Positions 1 to 8,310 of a DNA stretch of 64,000 nt are shown here, one piece after another; within the stretch, counting starts at the first letter, position 1; each line of letters opens with the position of its first letter. The stretch is taken from positions 1 through 64,000 of the forward strand of contig JAJDEW010000010.1 in the NCBI GenBank assembly GCA_029259595.1. The letters are read 5' to 3'. The stretch comes from Planctomycetota bacterium. GTDB lineage: Bacteria; Planctomycetota; UBA1135; GCA-002686595. Position numbers and translations under genes: made by a program. A model generated the notes under the pieces. That model made no database searches and was not told where the DNA came from. It was given only the letters and a program-made list of their open reading frames with translations.

Positions 1-2
1 GC

Positions 3-152
3 CGCCAAGCCGTGCTCGACTCAACAAACAAACGTGCTCGGCGGCGTGCGGAACGCCACGCGATCCTGCACACCCTCGAGCAATTCAATCTGATCCGATG
101 GAACCGAGGCACGGAGCATCCCAAGGCGCAATTGCTGGAAGTAGTTAACTGA
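3..152 (+). CDS. 3' end of an unidentified gene (partial)
   Basis: An open frame enters from the left edge and ends at TGA 150-152. The last 49 residues are basic then mixed helical, ending in QLLEVVN. No family is recognised. The frame is uninterrupted and gives a plausible protein composition, but it is short, so this could be chance. It lies on the same strand as the next gene with about 125 bases between them. Confidence 0.3.
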   Translation, partial: RQAVLDSTNKRARRRAERHAILHTLEQFNLIRWNRGTEHPKAQLLEVVN

Positions 153-277
153 GCACCACAGAATTCATACGAGTACTCACTATGTTATCAGTACATATGG
201 GAGGCCGGTTCGGAAGCCAGCGGCCACTGGGTATCTACCAAAGCCATCGAAGTAGAAAGTCCTCTGGGAGTATTCGA

Positions 278-1681
278 ATGAGAGCATGGATAGCTGGATC
301 CGCGGCCCTTGCACTTGTCGCGACGTCTACCGGACCAGAAGCGCAGCTTGTTGATCTCCTGATTGAACAATCCGGAGACGGCACCAACACCCTGGATGGC
401 CCAATGGATGTCGCATTCGACTCTCTTGGGAACACTTATGTCAGTGGCATCTTCAGCGACAACGTTTTCCGGATCGGACCTGGCGGCAACATCGAACAGA
501 TCATCGACGCTTCGGGGGATGGCCAAGGGAATGCGCTAAGCAGGCCACGGTCGCTGGCTGTTGATTCCCAGGACATTCTCTACGTGGCCAGCGAGAGCAA
601 CAGTGCGAACATCTTCAAGGTCGAACCTAGTGGGAACATCAGCCTGTTCTTTGCAGGGCACTTGCACGGACTTACTCACGCATCCGACATTCTCCTAGAT
701 ACGAATGGCAACCTGTTCGTCATCGGGAGAACCTCAAACAATGTCTTCAAGGTCGCACCGGACGCTAGCTTCTTGGAGATCCTAGACGCCCAAGGCGATG
801 GGGCCAACGCCTTCGTAGACCCGCGCCTCGCGGCGCTCGACCCTGCCGGTAATCTGTTTGTAGCTACAATGACAGGGAATAACGCCTTTCGAGTGACAGA
901 AGCAGGCGTAATTACCCAATGGGTGAGCCCTAGTGATTTGGGCGGCATGATATACGGCGTAGCGGCGGATGGACTGGGCAACACATATTTCTCTCCCTAC
1001 TTTGGAAGCGAAGTTCTCCGAGTTGATGCATTAGGCCAGAAGGAGATAGTACTGGATCAGAGTGTTCAGTTCCCTCTAGGCTGGATTACAGGCATCGACG
1101 CTGATTCCAATGGCACGCTCTACTCTTCCGGGCTCCAAGGAAAGAACATCCTCCGCACCAGAGACAGTGGCGTTGTGACTCAGATCATGGACAACACGGG
1201 CAACGGCCTGGTGCCGCCGGATCAGCCCTGGACCGTGAGAGTTCATCCCTCCACGGGTGAGGTCTTTCTCTGTGACACTGGACTCGATGTCGTGTTTCGG
1301 GTTGAGGGATGCGGCTTTTCTCCCGCCTCAGTGACACCACGACTCGGCTCCGGGTCCAATCCGAATGCGTTCGTCGAGCAATCTCTCCCTGTCACAGGCG
1401 TAGAATGGCAGACCACCGTTGATGTCTCTCAGGGTGGCGGATCCCTAAGCACCATCTTGCTTGGGGGGTCGAGCACGCAACTTGGCACGGCCTTTGGCGA
1501 GCTGCTGGTGCTGCCACCGTTTCTGGTCCTAGACGTAGGCAGTGAGACGCACAATCTTTTAATCCCCGAGGACTGCTCGCTCGTGGGGCGAACCTTGGTG
1601 GCACAGGGAGCCATCGTGCAAGGGGCACCTCTTGCTATCCAGCTGACGAATGCGCTAGACCTAGTCATTGGTACTCACTAG
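278..1681 (+). CDS. Secreted NHL/SMP-30-like beta-propeller protein
   Basis: About 467 residues. The start is placed at ATG 278 because GGGAG (266-270) lies 7 bases upstream and the product then opens with a clean signal peptide (MRAWIAGSAALALVATS); an in-frame upstream start at 182 would put a non-signal extension in front. The body has repeated units of the type G-N-x-Y/L-F-V-x-x-x-x-x-N-x-V-F/F-K-V, matching NHL-type propeller blades that read a path of secreted sites; no enzymatic motif is seen. The last about 90 residues (IPEDCSLVG, then LTNALDLVIG) form a beta-domain also found at the ends of the proteins at 32443 and 34025. Its G+C content and codon choice are visibly lower than the genes to the right, suggesting transfer or a different evolutionary history. 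Probably exported to periplasm or surface; ligand unknown. Confidence 0.75.
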   Translation: MRAWIAGSAALALVATSTGPEAQLVDLLIEQSGDGTNTLDGPMDVAFDSLGNTYVSGIFSDNVFRIGPGGNIEQIIDASGDGQGNALSRPRSLAVDSQDILYVASESNSANIFKVEPSGNISLFFAGHLHGLTHASDILLDTNGNLFVIGRTSNNVFKVAPDASFLEILDAQGDGANAFVDPRLAALDPAGNLFVATMTGNNAFRVTEAGVITQWVSPSDLGGMIYGVAADGLGNTYFSPYFGSEVLRVDALGQKEIVLDQSVQFPLGWITGIDADSNGTLYSSGLQGKNILRTRDSGVVTQIMDNTGNGLVPPDQPWTVRVHPSTGEVFLCDTGLDVVFRVEGCGFSPASVTPRLGSGSNPNAFVEQSLPVTGVEWQTTVDVSQGGGSLSTILLGGSSTQLGTAFGELLVLPPFLVLDVGSETHNLLIPEDCSLVGRTLVAQGAIVQGAPLAIQLTNALDLVIGTH

Positions 1682-2259
1682 AACCAAGCAACCAGAGCCT
1701 TGCGGGCAGAATTGACAGGTTGGCCGTTGTTACGTACTCGCACATCGCGCAACAGTGGTGCAGAGACCGCTGCGCTCGTGGTGGTCGTCGTCCTGTTGCT
1801 GCTCTTGACGATGCTTCGGATGTTGTCGCTGTTGATGTTGCTGTTCCCGGTGCTGTCCGTGATGGTGCTCGTGCTCATGTTGCTGCCCATGATGCTGTCG
1901 ATGATGCTCCTCATCCACCCCGTCGCTCGGGGGCGCAGGCTGCGGAGGTTGCGAAGGTCGTCATCGTCGAGCACTGCACGAAGCCGTCGGATCTGCGCGA
2001 TGTCGTCCGCACCATCGCGACCGAGGAAGTGGAGGGCACGGAGCACGAGCCCGGCCTTGGTGTCCGATCCGAGCATTCGGGAGGGAGACACCCTCTTGAA
2101 GCGAATGTCAAAGCCCCGCCCGTCGCCGAGGTCCACGCGCACGACACGGTTGGTGCCGGTGGTCAGGTAGACCGCCTGCGCGGGAACCTGCGTGGAGACG
2201 CCAAGGAAGTTGGCAGCCCTGGCGTCGGAGACCACGATGGTCTTGAGGCAGCCCCCGAC
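1678..2259 (-). pseudogene. 5'-truncated AbiEi/DUF6088-type antitoxin remnant
   Basis: The frame from 2259 leftwards begins right after a stop (2260-2262) and offers only a GTG at 2235. Its first about 105 residues look like the C-terminal half of DUF6088/AbiEi-like type IV antitoxins: VVSDARAANFLGV, then AVYLTTGTNRVVRV, FKRVSPSRM, GLVLRALHFLGRDG and a closing ATGWM. In full-length members this part follows an N-terminal winged helix, which is absent here in all three minus frames up to about 2440. After the conserved part the frame runs through a Ser/Thr/Asn-rich low-complexity tract and stops by 1678, overlapping the end of the propeller gene. No AbiEii-like nucleotidyltransferase partner is present. 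The family call rests on remembered motif similarity; the alternative is an unrelated hypothetical protein. Confidence 0.5.
1783..1918 (-). repeat. Degenerate CAN-triplet tract
   Basis: Read on the minus strand, roughly 135 bases consist largely of triplets CAG, CAA, CAT, CAC, GAG and GAC in one phase. The three minus frames therefore give His/Gln/Glu-rich, Ser/Asn/Thr/Ile-rich and Ala-poor strings, and the plus strand a Leu/Val/Met string. None of these looks like a folded protein. It sits at the 3' end of the antitoxin remnant and resembles an expanded, decayed trinucleotide repeat. Confidence 0.55.
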
Positions 2260-2557
2260 TTAGGGCCACGGATTTCTTGGATCTCAGGCACTCTCAGGTC
2301 CTGACGAGAGCGTGTTGGGGCAGGTTGACAGGTACAGGCTGCTGCTCAGGCGCCGCCCCAACGCCAGACGCTGACGATCGAAGTGACGGCCGACGTGTTC
2401 GGTGTCGCGACCACGACGGTCTGAAACGATCGGGCGCTGGCGTGCGCCTGGTCGTGCCGCGAGCTCGCGGCCAGAGCGGCCTGAGGTCAGCGCTCGGTGC
2501 TACCCTGGGCGCGCCGACCGCCGCACGTTCTGAAGCTCCTGTTCACGGGAACTCCGC

Positions 2558-4060
2558 ATGCTCGTTTGCTTCCTCGCTTCCCTGGCCTTGTCCGCACCCC
2601 CGCAGGACCGATCGACCGAACTCGAGAGCGCGCTCGCTCTCGCGGGTGCAAATCGCCCGGCCATCGAGGCCGTGCTCGCGCATTACGCCGAGGAGAACGA
2701 TGCCGAGAAGCTCGCGGCCGCGCGCTTCCTGATCACCGAGATGCCGGGGCACGGACGCGTCGACTACGGGTTGTTCGACGCCGCCGGCAACGAGATCGCC
2801 TTCGACGCGCTCGCCTATCCGAACCTCGACGCGGCGCAGGCGGCGCTCGACGCGCTCGAGGTCGAGCACGGTCCGCTCGACTTCGCGAAGAAGGCCTTGG
2901 TCGAGGACCTGCAGGTGCTGACGACCGACGCGCTCGTCGCCAACGTCGACGGGGCCTTTCGCGTGTGGCGCGAGCGGCCCTGGGCGCGCGACGTGACCTT
3001 CGAGACCTTTTGCGAGTACCTGCTCCCGCACCGCGGCAGCAACGAGCCGGCGGAAGACTGGCGCGGACCGTTGGAGGAAGCGCTGCGCGGGCCGCTCGCT
3101 GGCCTGGAGGACGACGTCGCGCTCAATCAGGTCGTCGGCTTGGCCAACGCCGCCGCGCGCGAGCGGGTCGGCTTCGCGACGCTCTTCTACCTGCACCCGA
3201 CTGATCAGGGCTTCGCCGAGATGTGCTCCAACGGGCGCGGGCGCTGCGAGGACATCACGAACATGGTGTCCTACGCCATGCGCGTCGCCGGTGTCGTGGC
3301 GGCCGCCGACTACACGCCGTTCTGGGGCCATCGCGACAACAACCACGCCTGGCCGGTGACGCTCGACGGCGCCGGCCGCGGTAGCGCGCCGGACGGTCGC
3401 CTGGCCGCCAAGGTCTATCGCAAGACGTACTCGAAGCAGAGGGGGAACCTGTGCTTCCAGCTCGCGGAGGGCGAGTCGGCACCGCCGTGGCTGGATCGAC
3501 CGACCTACGTCGACGTCACGGATCAGTACGGTCCGACGAGCGACGTCGAGGTCGCGCTCGACGCCGGCGTGAGCGAGCGCTTCGCCTATCTCTGCGTGTT
3601 CAACGGAGGTGACTGGAAGCCGATCTGCTGGGCGCGCGTCAGCGATGGTCGTGCGACGTTTCCTTCCCTGGGGCGCGGGCTCCTGTACTTGCCCGCGACC
3701 TGGGTCGACGGTGCCGTGCAACCTGCCGGCGAGCCCTTCGTCCTCGAGGCGCAGGGCACCGTCCGAACGCTGCGTTCCGATCCGGCCCGGCCGATCGAGG
3801 CCGCGCTCTTCAGCGCGACCGCGCGCGCGGCCAAGGCCGGTCCCGACGGCGGCCGTCTGCCGCAGTTCGAAGCCGGGCAACGCTACGAGCTGTTCCTCTG
3901 GCGTGCCGGGTGGCACGCGCTCGGCATCCACGTCGGCGGCGACGGGCCGTTCGTCGTGCACGACCTGCCGGCGAACGCGCTCTTCTGGCTCGTCCAGGAG
4001 GGCTCCCGGCGCCTCGAGCGCCCGTTCCGGATGGAAGGCGGGCGGCAGGTCTTTCTCTGA
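2558..4060 (+). CDS. Secreted transglutaminase-like protein
   Basis: 500 residues, opening with a short signal peptide (MLVCFLASLALSAPP). The middle contains GRCEDITNM with Cys230, followed by DNNHAWPV with His263, and a later YVDVTD segment: the Cys-His-(Asp) order of the transglutaminase-like/papain-fold core. The N-terminal about 200 residues are helical and alanine-rich; the C-terminal about 170 residues are beta-rich and resemble a carbohydrate-binding or Ig-like accessory region. Members of this superfamily act as proteases, amidases or crosslinkers, so the reaction cannot be fixed. The start follows the only signal peptide in frame; the Shine-Dalgarno is weak (GGGAAC). The 295 bases upstream hold no convincing gene or clear promoter. 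It stands alone, convergent with the sugar operon. Confidence 0.75.
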   Translation: MLVCFLASLALSAPPQDRSTELESALALAGANRPAIEAVLAHYAEENDAEKLAAARFLITEMPGHGRVDYGLFDAAGNEIAFDALAYPNLDAAQAALDALEVEHGPLDFAKKALVEDLQVLTTDALVANVDGAFRVWRERPWARDVTFETFCEYLLPHRGSNEPAEDWRGPLEEALRGPLAGLEDDVALNQVVGLANAAARERVGFATLFYLHPTDQGFAEMCSNGRGRCEDITNMVSYAMRVAGVVAAADYTPFWGHRDNNHAWPVTLDGAGRGSAPDGRLAAKVYRKTYSKQRGNLCFQLAEGESAPPWLDRPTYVDVTDQYGPTSDVEVALDAGVSERFAYLCVFNGGDWKPICWARVSDGRATFPSLGRGLLYLPATWVDGAVQPAGEPFVLEAQGTVRTLRSDPARPIEAALFSATARAAKAGPDGGRLPQFEAGQRYELFLWRAGWHALGIHVGGDGPFVVHDLPANALFWLVQEGSRRLERPFRMEGGRQVFL

Positions 4061-4134
4061 GCGCGGTTCGCCGTCGGAGCGCGGCGTCATCCGGTGCGCC
4101 ACGCGCGACCTTCAGCGGAGGGCGAGGGAAGTCC

Positions 4135-5820
4135 TCAGCGCTCCGGACGCTCGACGGTCGAGTCGAGTTCCACGAGCAGGTTCGCCTCGGGGCCGGCCCA
4201 AGTCTCTTCGACGAGAACGCGCCCTGCGATTTGGGCCTGATCGCGGCGGCGGACCAACACGAGCGGAGTCGCCTCGCCGTCGCGCGGACGTTGGATGTCG
4301 CTCCACGGCCCGCGCCGGACCCCGCGATCCGCGTACTGCACGAGCACCTCCCAGTCTCCGCTGCGAACCGCGATCGGTCGCGTGTCGGGGACCTGGGCTC
4401 GAACCCGCCGGGAGAACTCGGCGATCGTCTCCCGGCGCGCGGAATGGAGCACGGCGGTCGCGTTGGCGGCGATCGCGATCAGGACGGCGGAGGCGGCGAG
4501 CGCGATCCACGCACGCCGTTGTCCGGATCCCCAACGCCAGGCGACGAGGACGAGCGCGGCCGCGAGCCCGACGAACGCGGCGACGAAGGCAGGGGACACG
4601 CGCGTCGGCCCGGCGGAGCGCCAGACGAGGAACGGGAGCAGCGCGCACGCCACGACGAGCAGACCCGCGTGGAAGTTCCAGGCCGGGCGCAACCAGGGCA
4701 AGCGCTCCCCGCGCTTCGACCGTCGCCACACCTCGGCCATCCAGACTCCCGTGAGGACGCTCAGGGGAGCGAGCGAGGGCAGCATGTAGTAGGCGTGCGG
4801 TCCGCTGGTGAGGCTGAGGAAGAAGGCGTTGGACAGGACGGAGGCGAGCAAGATCCGCAGCCCGAGTCCGCGCTCGTCGCGCTGTCGCCACGCGTGCAGG
4901 AGCGCGCCCGGCAGGGCCAGGCTCCAGGGCAAGAGCAGGATCGGTGTCGACCAGGCGTAGTAGAGCTTGAAGGGCTGCAGCCAGACGGCGTCGTCGGCGC
5001 CCGAGTCCTCGAACACGTCCGTCAACCAGATCGACACGGCGCCGGGGACGCGCCACGCGAGGAAGGCGAAGTAGCTGCCCGCCAGGCCGACGACCAGGAC
5101 GCCGGCCAGGGGCAGGTGCAGGGCGCGCAGCCCCTTCCGTCCGCGAGCATGGATCAGAACGAGGGACGTGGCGAAGAGGAACGCGAGGCAGACGAACGGC
5201 CCCTTGCCGAGCGTGGCGAGCACGAAGGCGAGCCAGGTTCCCGTCGCCAGGAAGCGCGTGGGTTCGGAGCGGGCCGAGCGCTCGCAGAGTCGCACGAGCC
5301 CGAGCAGGAACAGGGCCGCGAACAGCGCGTGCACCATCTCGGGCCGCGCGTTCTGCGCGTAGCTGATGAAGCCGACGCTCATCGCGAGCAGGGCGGTTGC
5401 GATCGCCGCGGCGTTCTCGCCGGCGAGCCCGCGCGCCAGGGCCCAGGTCGTCGCCAGCAGGCCGAGTGCCGCCAGCAACGACGGGAGGCGCGCTTCTCCG
5501 CCCGTGACCGGTGCGTCGGAGTCTGCCGTGGAGAGGCGATGGACTCCGATGGCGGCCCAGTACGAGAGCGGCGGCTTCTCGAGACGCGGCGCGCCGTTGA
5601 ACGACGGCACCCAGTACTCGCCGCTGCGCGCCATCTCCGTCGCGGTCCGGGCCACGAACACCTCGTGCGCTTCGAGCGGACGATCCGCGCGATGCCCGGC
5701 GAAGTGGATGGCCAGCGTCGCCAGGAGGGACGCCAAGAGGACCAGGCGCGCGGCGAGCGGGCGAGGGCTCGCCGTGTCCGTCAAGCGAAGACGTGCGTCG
5801 GAGCTGCTTGCCGTGCCCAT
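4135..5820 (-). CDS. ArnT-like (GT83-type) membrane glycosyltransferase
   Basis: 561 residues with about 10-12 hydrophobic segments, the layout of the ArnT/PMT family that moves a sugar from a polyprenyl-phosphate carrier onto lipid A, glycan or protein at the periplasmic face. The first periplasmic loop holds acidic residues (PLEAHEV) followed by RLEKPPLSYW, the family's second-loop motif. The C-terminal about 100 residues are soluble. It is the last gene of a leftward operon and its ATG lies 40 bases inside the preceding dehydrogenase gene, so translation is probably coupled. The acceptor is unknown; lipid A is a guess from the Arn-like context. Similar in type to the protein at 19171. Confidence 0.82.
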   Translation of the reverse strand: MGTASSSDARLRLTDTASPRPLAARLVLLASLLATLAIHFAGHRADRPLEAHEVFVARTATEMARSGEYWVPSFNGAPRLEKPPLSYWAAIGVHRLSTADSDAPVTGGEARLPSLLAALGLLATTWALARGLAGENAAAIATALLAMSVGFISYAQNARPEMVHALFAALFLLGLVRLCERSARSEPTRFLATGTWLAFVLATLGKGPFVCLAFLFATSLVLIHARGRKGLRALHLPLAGVLVVGLAGSYFAFLAWRVPGAVSIWLTDVFEDSGADDAVWLQPFKLYYAWSTPILLLPWSLALPGALLHAWRQRDERGLGLRILLASVLSNAFFLSLTSGPHAYYMLPSLAPLSVLTGVWMAEVWRRSKRGERLPWLRPAWNFHAGLLVVACALLPFLVWRSAGPTRVSPAFVAAFVGLAAALVLVAWRWGSGQRRAWIALAASAVLIAIAANATAVLHSARRETIAEFSRRVRAQVPDTRPIAVRSGDWEVLVQYADRGVRRGPWSDIQRPRDGEATPLVLVRRRDQAQIAGRVLVEETWAGPEANLLVELDSTVERPER

Positions 5821-6770
5821 TCCAGGATCCTGAGGGCCTCCTCGCCGCGGACCGTCGGCTCTTCATGGGAGCGGATCGCGCGCACGAAGTCGAGGTGCTG
5901 GCGGCGGAAGGGCTCGAGGGCGTCCGTGGCCCCAGGCGAGGTCCGGCTCGGGGGCTCGGGCAAGGCGAGTCCTTCCTGGACGACGAGCCGCGTCACTTGG
6001 CCGCCCCGGATTTCGAACGAGCCGAACTCGCAGTGGAACTCGAAGCGCTCGGGCTCCTGGGCGTGGATGGATGTCGTCGTGGTCAATGTACCGAAGGCGC
6101 CGCTCTCGAAGTCGATATGCAGGAGGGCGGTGTCCTCGACGGCGATCGAGTGAGTGCGCGTCGCCTTCCGAGCTTCGACGGAGCGGGCGGGACCAGCCAA
6201 CCAGAAGAGAACGTCGAGGGCGTGCACGGCCTGGTTGAGCAGGACGCCTCCTTCCGAGGGATCCTGCAGTCCGCGGCCCGGTGCGGCCTCGTAGTAGGCC
6301 TGGTTTCGCCTCCACAGGCTGCTGGCGGAGATCAGAATCGTCTTCCCGAGGACGCCGTCGCGCAGCACCTTGCGGGCCCACTGGACGTCATCGTGGAAGC
6401 GATGCTGCGACACGACCGACAGCGTGAGCCCCTTGGCGGCGGCCAGGTCGATGGCACGTCGCGCACGTTGCGGGTCCAGGTCGATCGGCTTCTCGACCAG
6501 CACGTGCTTGCCGCATTCGAGCGCTTGCAGGGCCAGGTCCGCGTGGCTGCCAGGCGGCGTCGTCACGAGGACGCAGTCGACGTCCTTGCGACGGATGAGC
6601 TCTTCGGGAGTGCAGGCCTGCGCACCGAACTCGGAGCGGAAGTGCTCCGCCCGTGCGGGATCCAGGTCGCCGACCGCGGCGAGTGTGGTCTCGGACAGCT
6701 CGTCCAGGACCTTGGCGTGACGTGCGGCGATGTTGCCGCAACCGAGGAGGCCGTAGCGCACGGGTTTCAT
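5781..6770 (-). CDS. Gfo/Idh/MocA-family sugar dehydrogenase
   Basis: 329 residues. The N-terminal Rossmann fold starts with YGLLGCGNIAARH, the active-site EKP lysine is Lys94, and the C-terminal sheet domain carries GGVLLNQAVHALD with His183. The YYEAAPGRG segment just before that motif resembles the WlbA/WbpB subgroup, which oxidises the 3-position of UDP-2-acetamido-glucuronate. Next door is a DegT aminotransferase, the partner needed to aminate such a ketosugar, so a WbpB-WbpE-like step is plausible, but substrate is inferred from context only. The gene begins 8 bases after the VTT gene and overlaps the ArnT-like gene by 40 bases. Confidence 0.85.
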   Translation of the reverse strand: MKPVRYGLLGCGNIAARHAKVLDELSETTLAAVGDLDPARAEHFRSEFGAQACTPEELIRRKDVDCVLVTTPPGSHADLALQALECGKHVLVEKPIDLDPQRARRAIDLAAAKGLTLSVVSQHRFHDDVQWARKVLRDGVLGKTILISASSLWRRNQAYYEAAPGRGLQDPSEGGVLLNQAVHALDVLFWLAGPARSVEARKATRTHSIAVEDTALLHIDFESGAFGTLTTTTSIHAQEPERFEFHCEFGSFEIRGGQVTRLVVQEGLALPEPPSRTSPGATDALEPFRRQHLDFVRAIRSHEEPTVRGEEALRILEWARQAAPTHVFA

Positions 6771-6778
6771 GGGGCGGT

Positions 6779-7486
6779 TCACGAGGCGATGGACTTGCGT
6801 CGGGCGCGTTGGTTCCAGCGCTTCGTGACGAAGACGTGGGCGAGGAAGAGCAACACCAGGAGCGCGGCGGACGCGCCGAGGCGCAGTGCGACCTGGCCGC
6901 TCGCGCTGCTGCCGAGGAGAGAGTAGATGACGGTTTCGGGCAGCGTTCCGAGCAGCGTCCCGAGCGCGAAGGCGCGCACCGGGATCGGACTCACTCCCAT
7001 GAACAGGTTGACGGCAAAGCAGTTGCCGACGGGCGCCGCCCGCAGCAGGACGTTGGCGGCAACGCCGTTCTCGCCGATCAGGGTCAAGGCCTGCTCGAGC
7101 CGGGCGAAGCGCGGTCCGATCCGGGCGGCGACGTGCGTGCGTCCCAGCGCGCGCGCGACGAAGAAGGTCACCGTCGAGCCGAGCAGCGTCGCGGCGGTCG
7201 AGAGGAGGCTTCCGGACACCCACCCGAAGCACACGCCGCCCAGCGCCGCGAACCAGAGCCGGGGCGCTCCGCAGGCGATCGCGGCCGCGGACAGCAGGAC
7301 GAAGACCAGGGGCGCCGCGTTGCCCAGCTCGGCCAGACGAGCGCGGAGCCGGTCGAGCGACGAGAACGCGAAGACGTCCCGCAACGGCGTGAAGGCCCAG
7401 AGCGCGAGCAGGCTGACGGCGCCGACGATCAGGCAGACGAAGCGCCAGCGTCCGGTTCCTGTCTTGCCCTGGCTCGGCTCGTTCAC
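6779..7486 (-). CDS. VTT/TVP38-DedA-type membrane protein
   Basis: 235 residues with about six hydrophobic segments. The central LRAAPVGNCFAVNLFMG segment, with G-x-x-x-G patterns around it, matches the VTT (SNARE-associated/TVP38, PF09335) family. Some DedA relatives recycle or flip undecaprenyl phosphate, which would fit between a GT2 that charges the carrier and an ArnT-like enzyme that discharges it; this role is inferred. A GTG start is chosen because GTGA overlaps the stop of the GT2 gene by four bases. Confidence 0.75.
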   Translation of the reverse strand: MNEPSQGKTGTGRWRFVCLIVGAVSLLALWAFTPLRDVFAFSSLDRLRARLAELGNAAPLVFVLLSAAAIACGAPRLWFAALGGVCFGWVSGSLLSTAATLLGSTVTFFVARALGRTHVAARIGPRFARLEQALTLIGENGVAANVLLRAAPVGNCFAVNLFMGVSPIPVRAFALGTLLGTLPETVIYSLLGSSASGQVALRLGASAALLVLLFLAHVFVTKRWNQRARRKSIAS

Positions 7487-8310
7487 CGCGCTTGGACCTG
7501 CGGATCGGCCGGCCGCGCTGTCGAGCTCGTATTCGTCCTGGCGGTCGGAGTCAGCGGTAGGTCCCGTAGCGCGTCGCTCTCCACGAGCGTTCGGCGGGCG
7601 ACGACGACGCGCTGCTTCCACCAGCGCATGGCCAGGCAGTCGCGGATGCCCCGGAACAGCCGGTTGCCCACGCCGTACTTCGAGCTGCCGGTCGTTCTGG
7701 CGCGATGGTTCGTCTCGATCTCGACCACCGTGTAACCCTGCCAGCGCAGCAGCGTGGGGAGGAAGCGGTGCATGCCGTTGAACACGGGCAGCTCGCTGAC
7801 GACGTCGCGCGCGAAGGCGCGGTACGTACATCCGGCGTCGGCGATCCGATCACCGGTGAGCCGGTTACGGAAGCCGTTGGCGAGGCGCGTCGAGAGCCGT
7901 CGTACCCAGTCGTCCTCGCGACGGCTGCGCACGCCGCAGACGACGTCCGCGCGCTCCAGGGCATCGAAAAAGGCCGGCAAGTCGGCGGGATCGTTCTGCC
8001 GATCGCTGTCCATCGTCACGATGGTGCGGCCCCTGGCATACCGGAAGCCGGTCGCTTGCGCGGCGCTTTCACCGCTGTTGATCGTGTGCGTGACGATGCG
8101 CACGCAGGGCCGTTCGGCTTGCAACTGCCATAGGACGTCCGCGGTCGAGTCTGTACTGGCGTCGTTCACGAACAGCAGTTCGTACGAGAGACAGTGCGGA
8201 TCGAGCGCGGCGATCAGCTCGTCCGTGAGCTCGGCGACGCAGTCTTGTTCATTGAAGCAGGGCAGCACCACGGTGAGGTCGATGCTGGCCGGACTGAGCT
8301 GAAGCGTCAT
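7483..8310 (-). CDS. Polyprenyl-phosphate GT2 glycosyltransferase (ArnC/DPM1-like)
   Basis: 275 residues. Starts TVVLPCFNEQD, has a VNDASTDST acidic motif, the MDSDRQNDP DxD motif and the GMHRFLPTLLR and SSKYG motifs of dolichol-phosphate-mannose synthase-like enzymes, which load a nucleotide sugar onto a polyprenyl phosphate at the cytoplasmic face. Unlike ArnC or GtrB there are no clear C-terminal transmembrane helices, so it is a soluble or peripheral type. It overlaps the aminotransferase stop (ATGA) and the VTT start (GTGA). Closely related in motifs to the GT2 at 17821. Confidence 0.88.
   Translation of the reverse strand: MTLQLSPASIDLTVVLPCFNEQDCVAELTDELIAALDPHCLSYELLFVNDASTDSTADVLWQLQAERPCVRIVTHTINSGESAAQATGFRYARGRTIVTMDSDRQNDPADLPAFFDALERADVVCGVRSRREDDWVRRLSTRLANGFRNRLTGDRIADAGCTYRAFARDVVSELPVFNGMHRFLPTLLRWQGYTVVEIETNHRARTTGSSKYGVGNRLFRGIRDCLAMRWWKQRVVVARRTLVESDALRDLPLTPTARTNTSSTARPADPQVQAR

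Noticed and set aside
1730-1918. His/Gln-rich small minus-strand frame as a metal-binding peptide
   Set aside because: Arises entirely from the CAN-triplet repeat; no ribosome site or neighbour supports it.
1700-2170. Plus-strand Leu/Val/Met-rich frame that looks like a membrane protein
   Set aside because: Hydrophobicity is produced by the triplet repeat read from the other strand; the remainder is Arg/Ser-rich and has no ribosome site.
2340-2424. Plus-strand frame ending QTLTIEVTADVFGVATTTV as a gene remnant
   Set aside because: Only about 28 codons after a stop, no start or family; similar strings arise from this composition.
2543-4102. Long minus-strand open frame antisense to the transglutaminase-like gene
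   Set aside because: Arg/Asp/Gly/Val-rich translation typical of an antisense shadow in high-G+C DNA; the plus strand has a signal peptide and catalytic motifs.
3910-6153. 747-codon plus-strand open frame
   Set aside because: Glu/Arg/Gly/Gln-rich string without motifs, opposite the ArnT-like and dehydrogenase genes.
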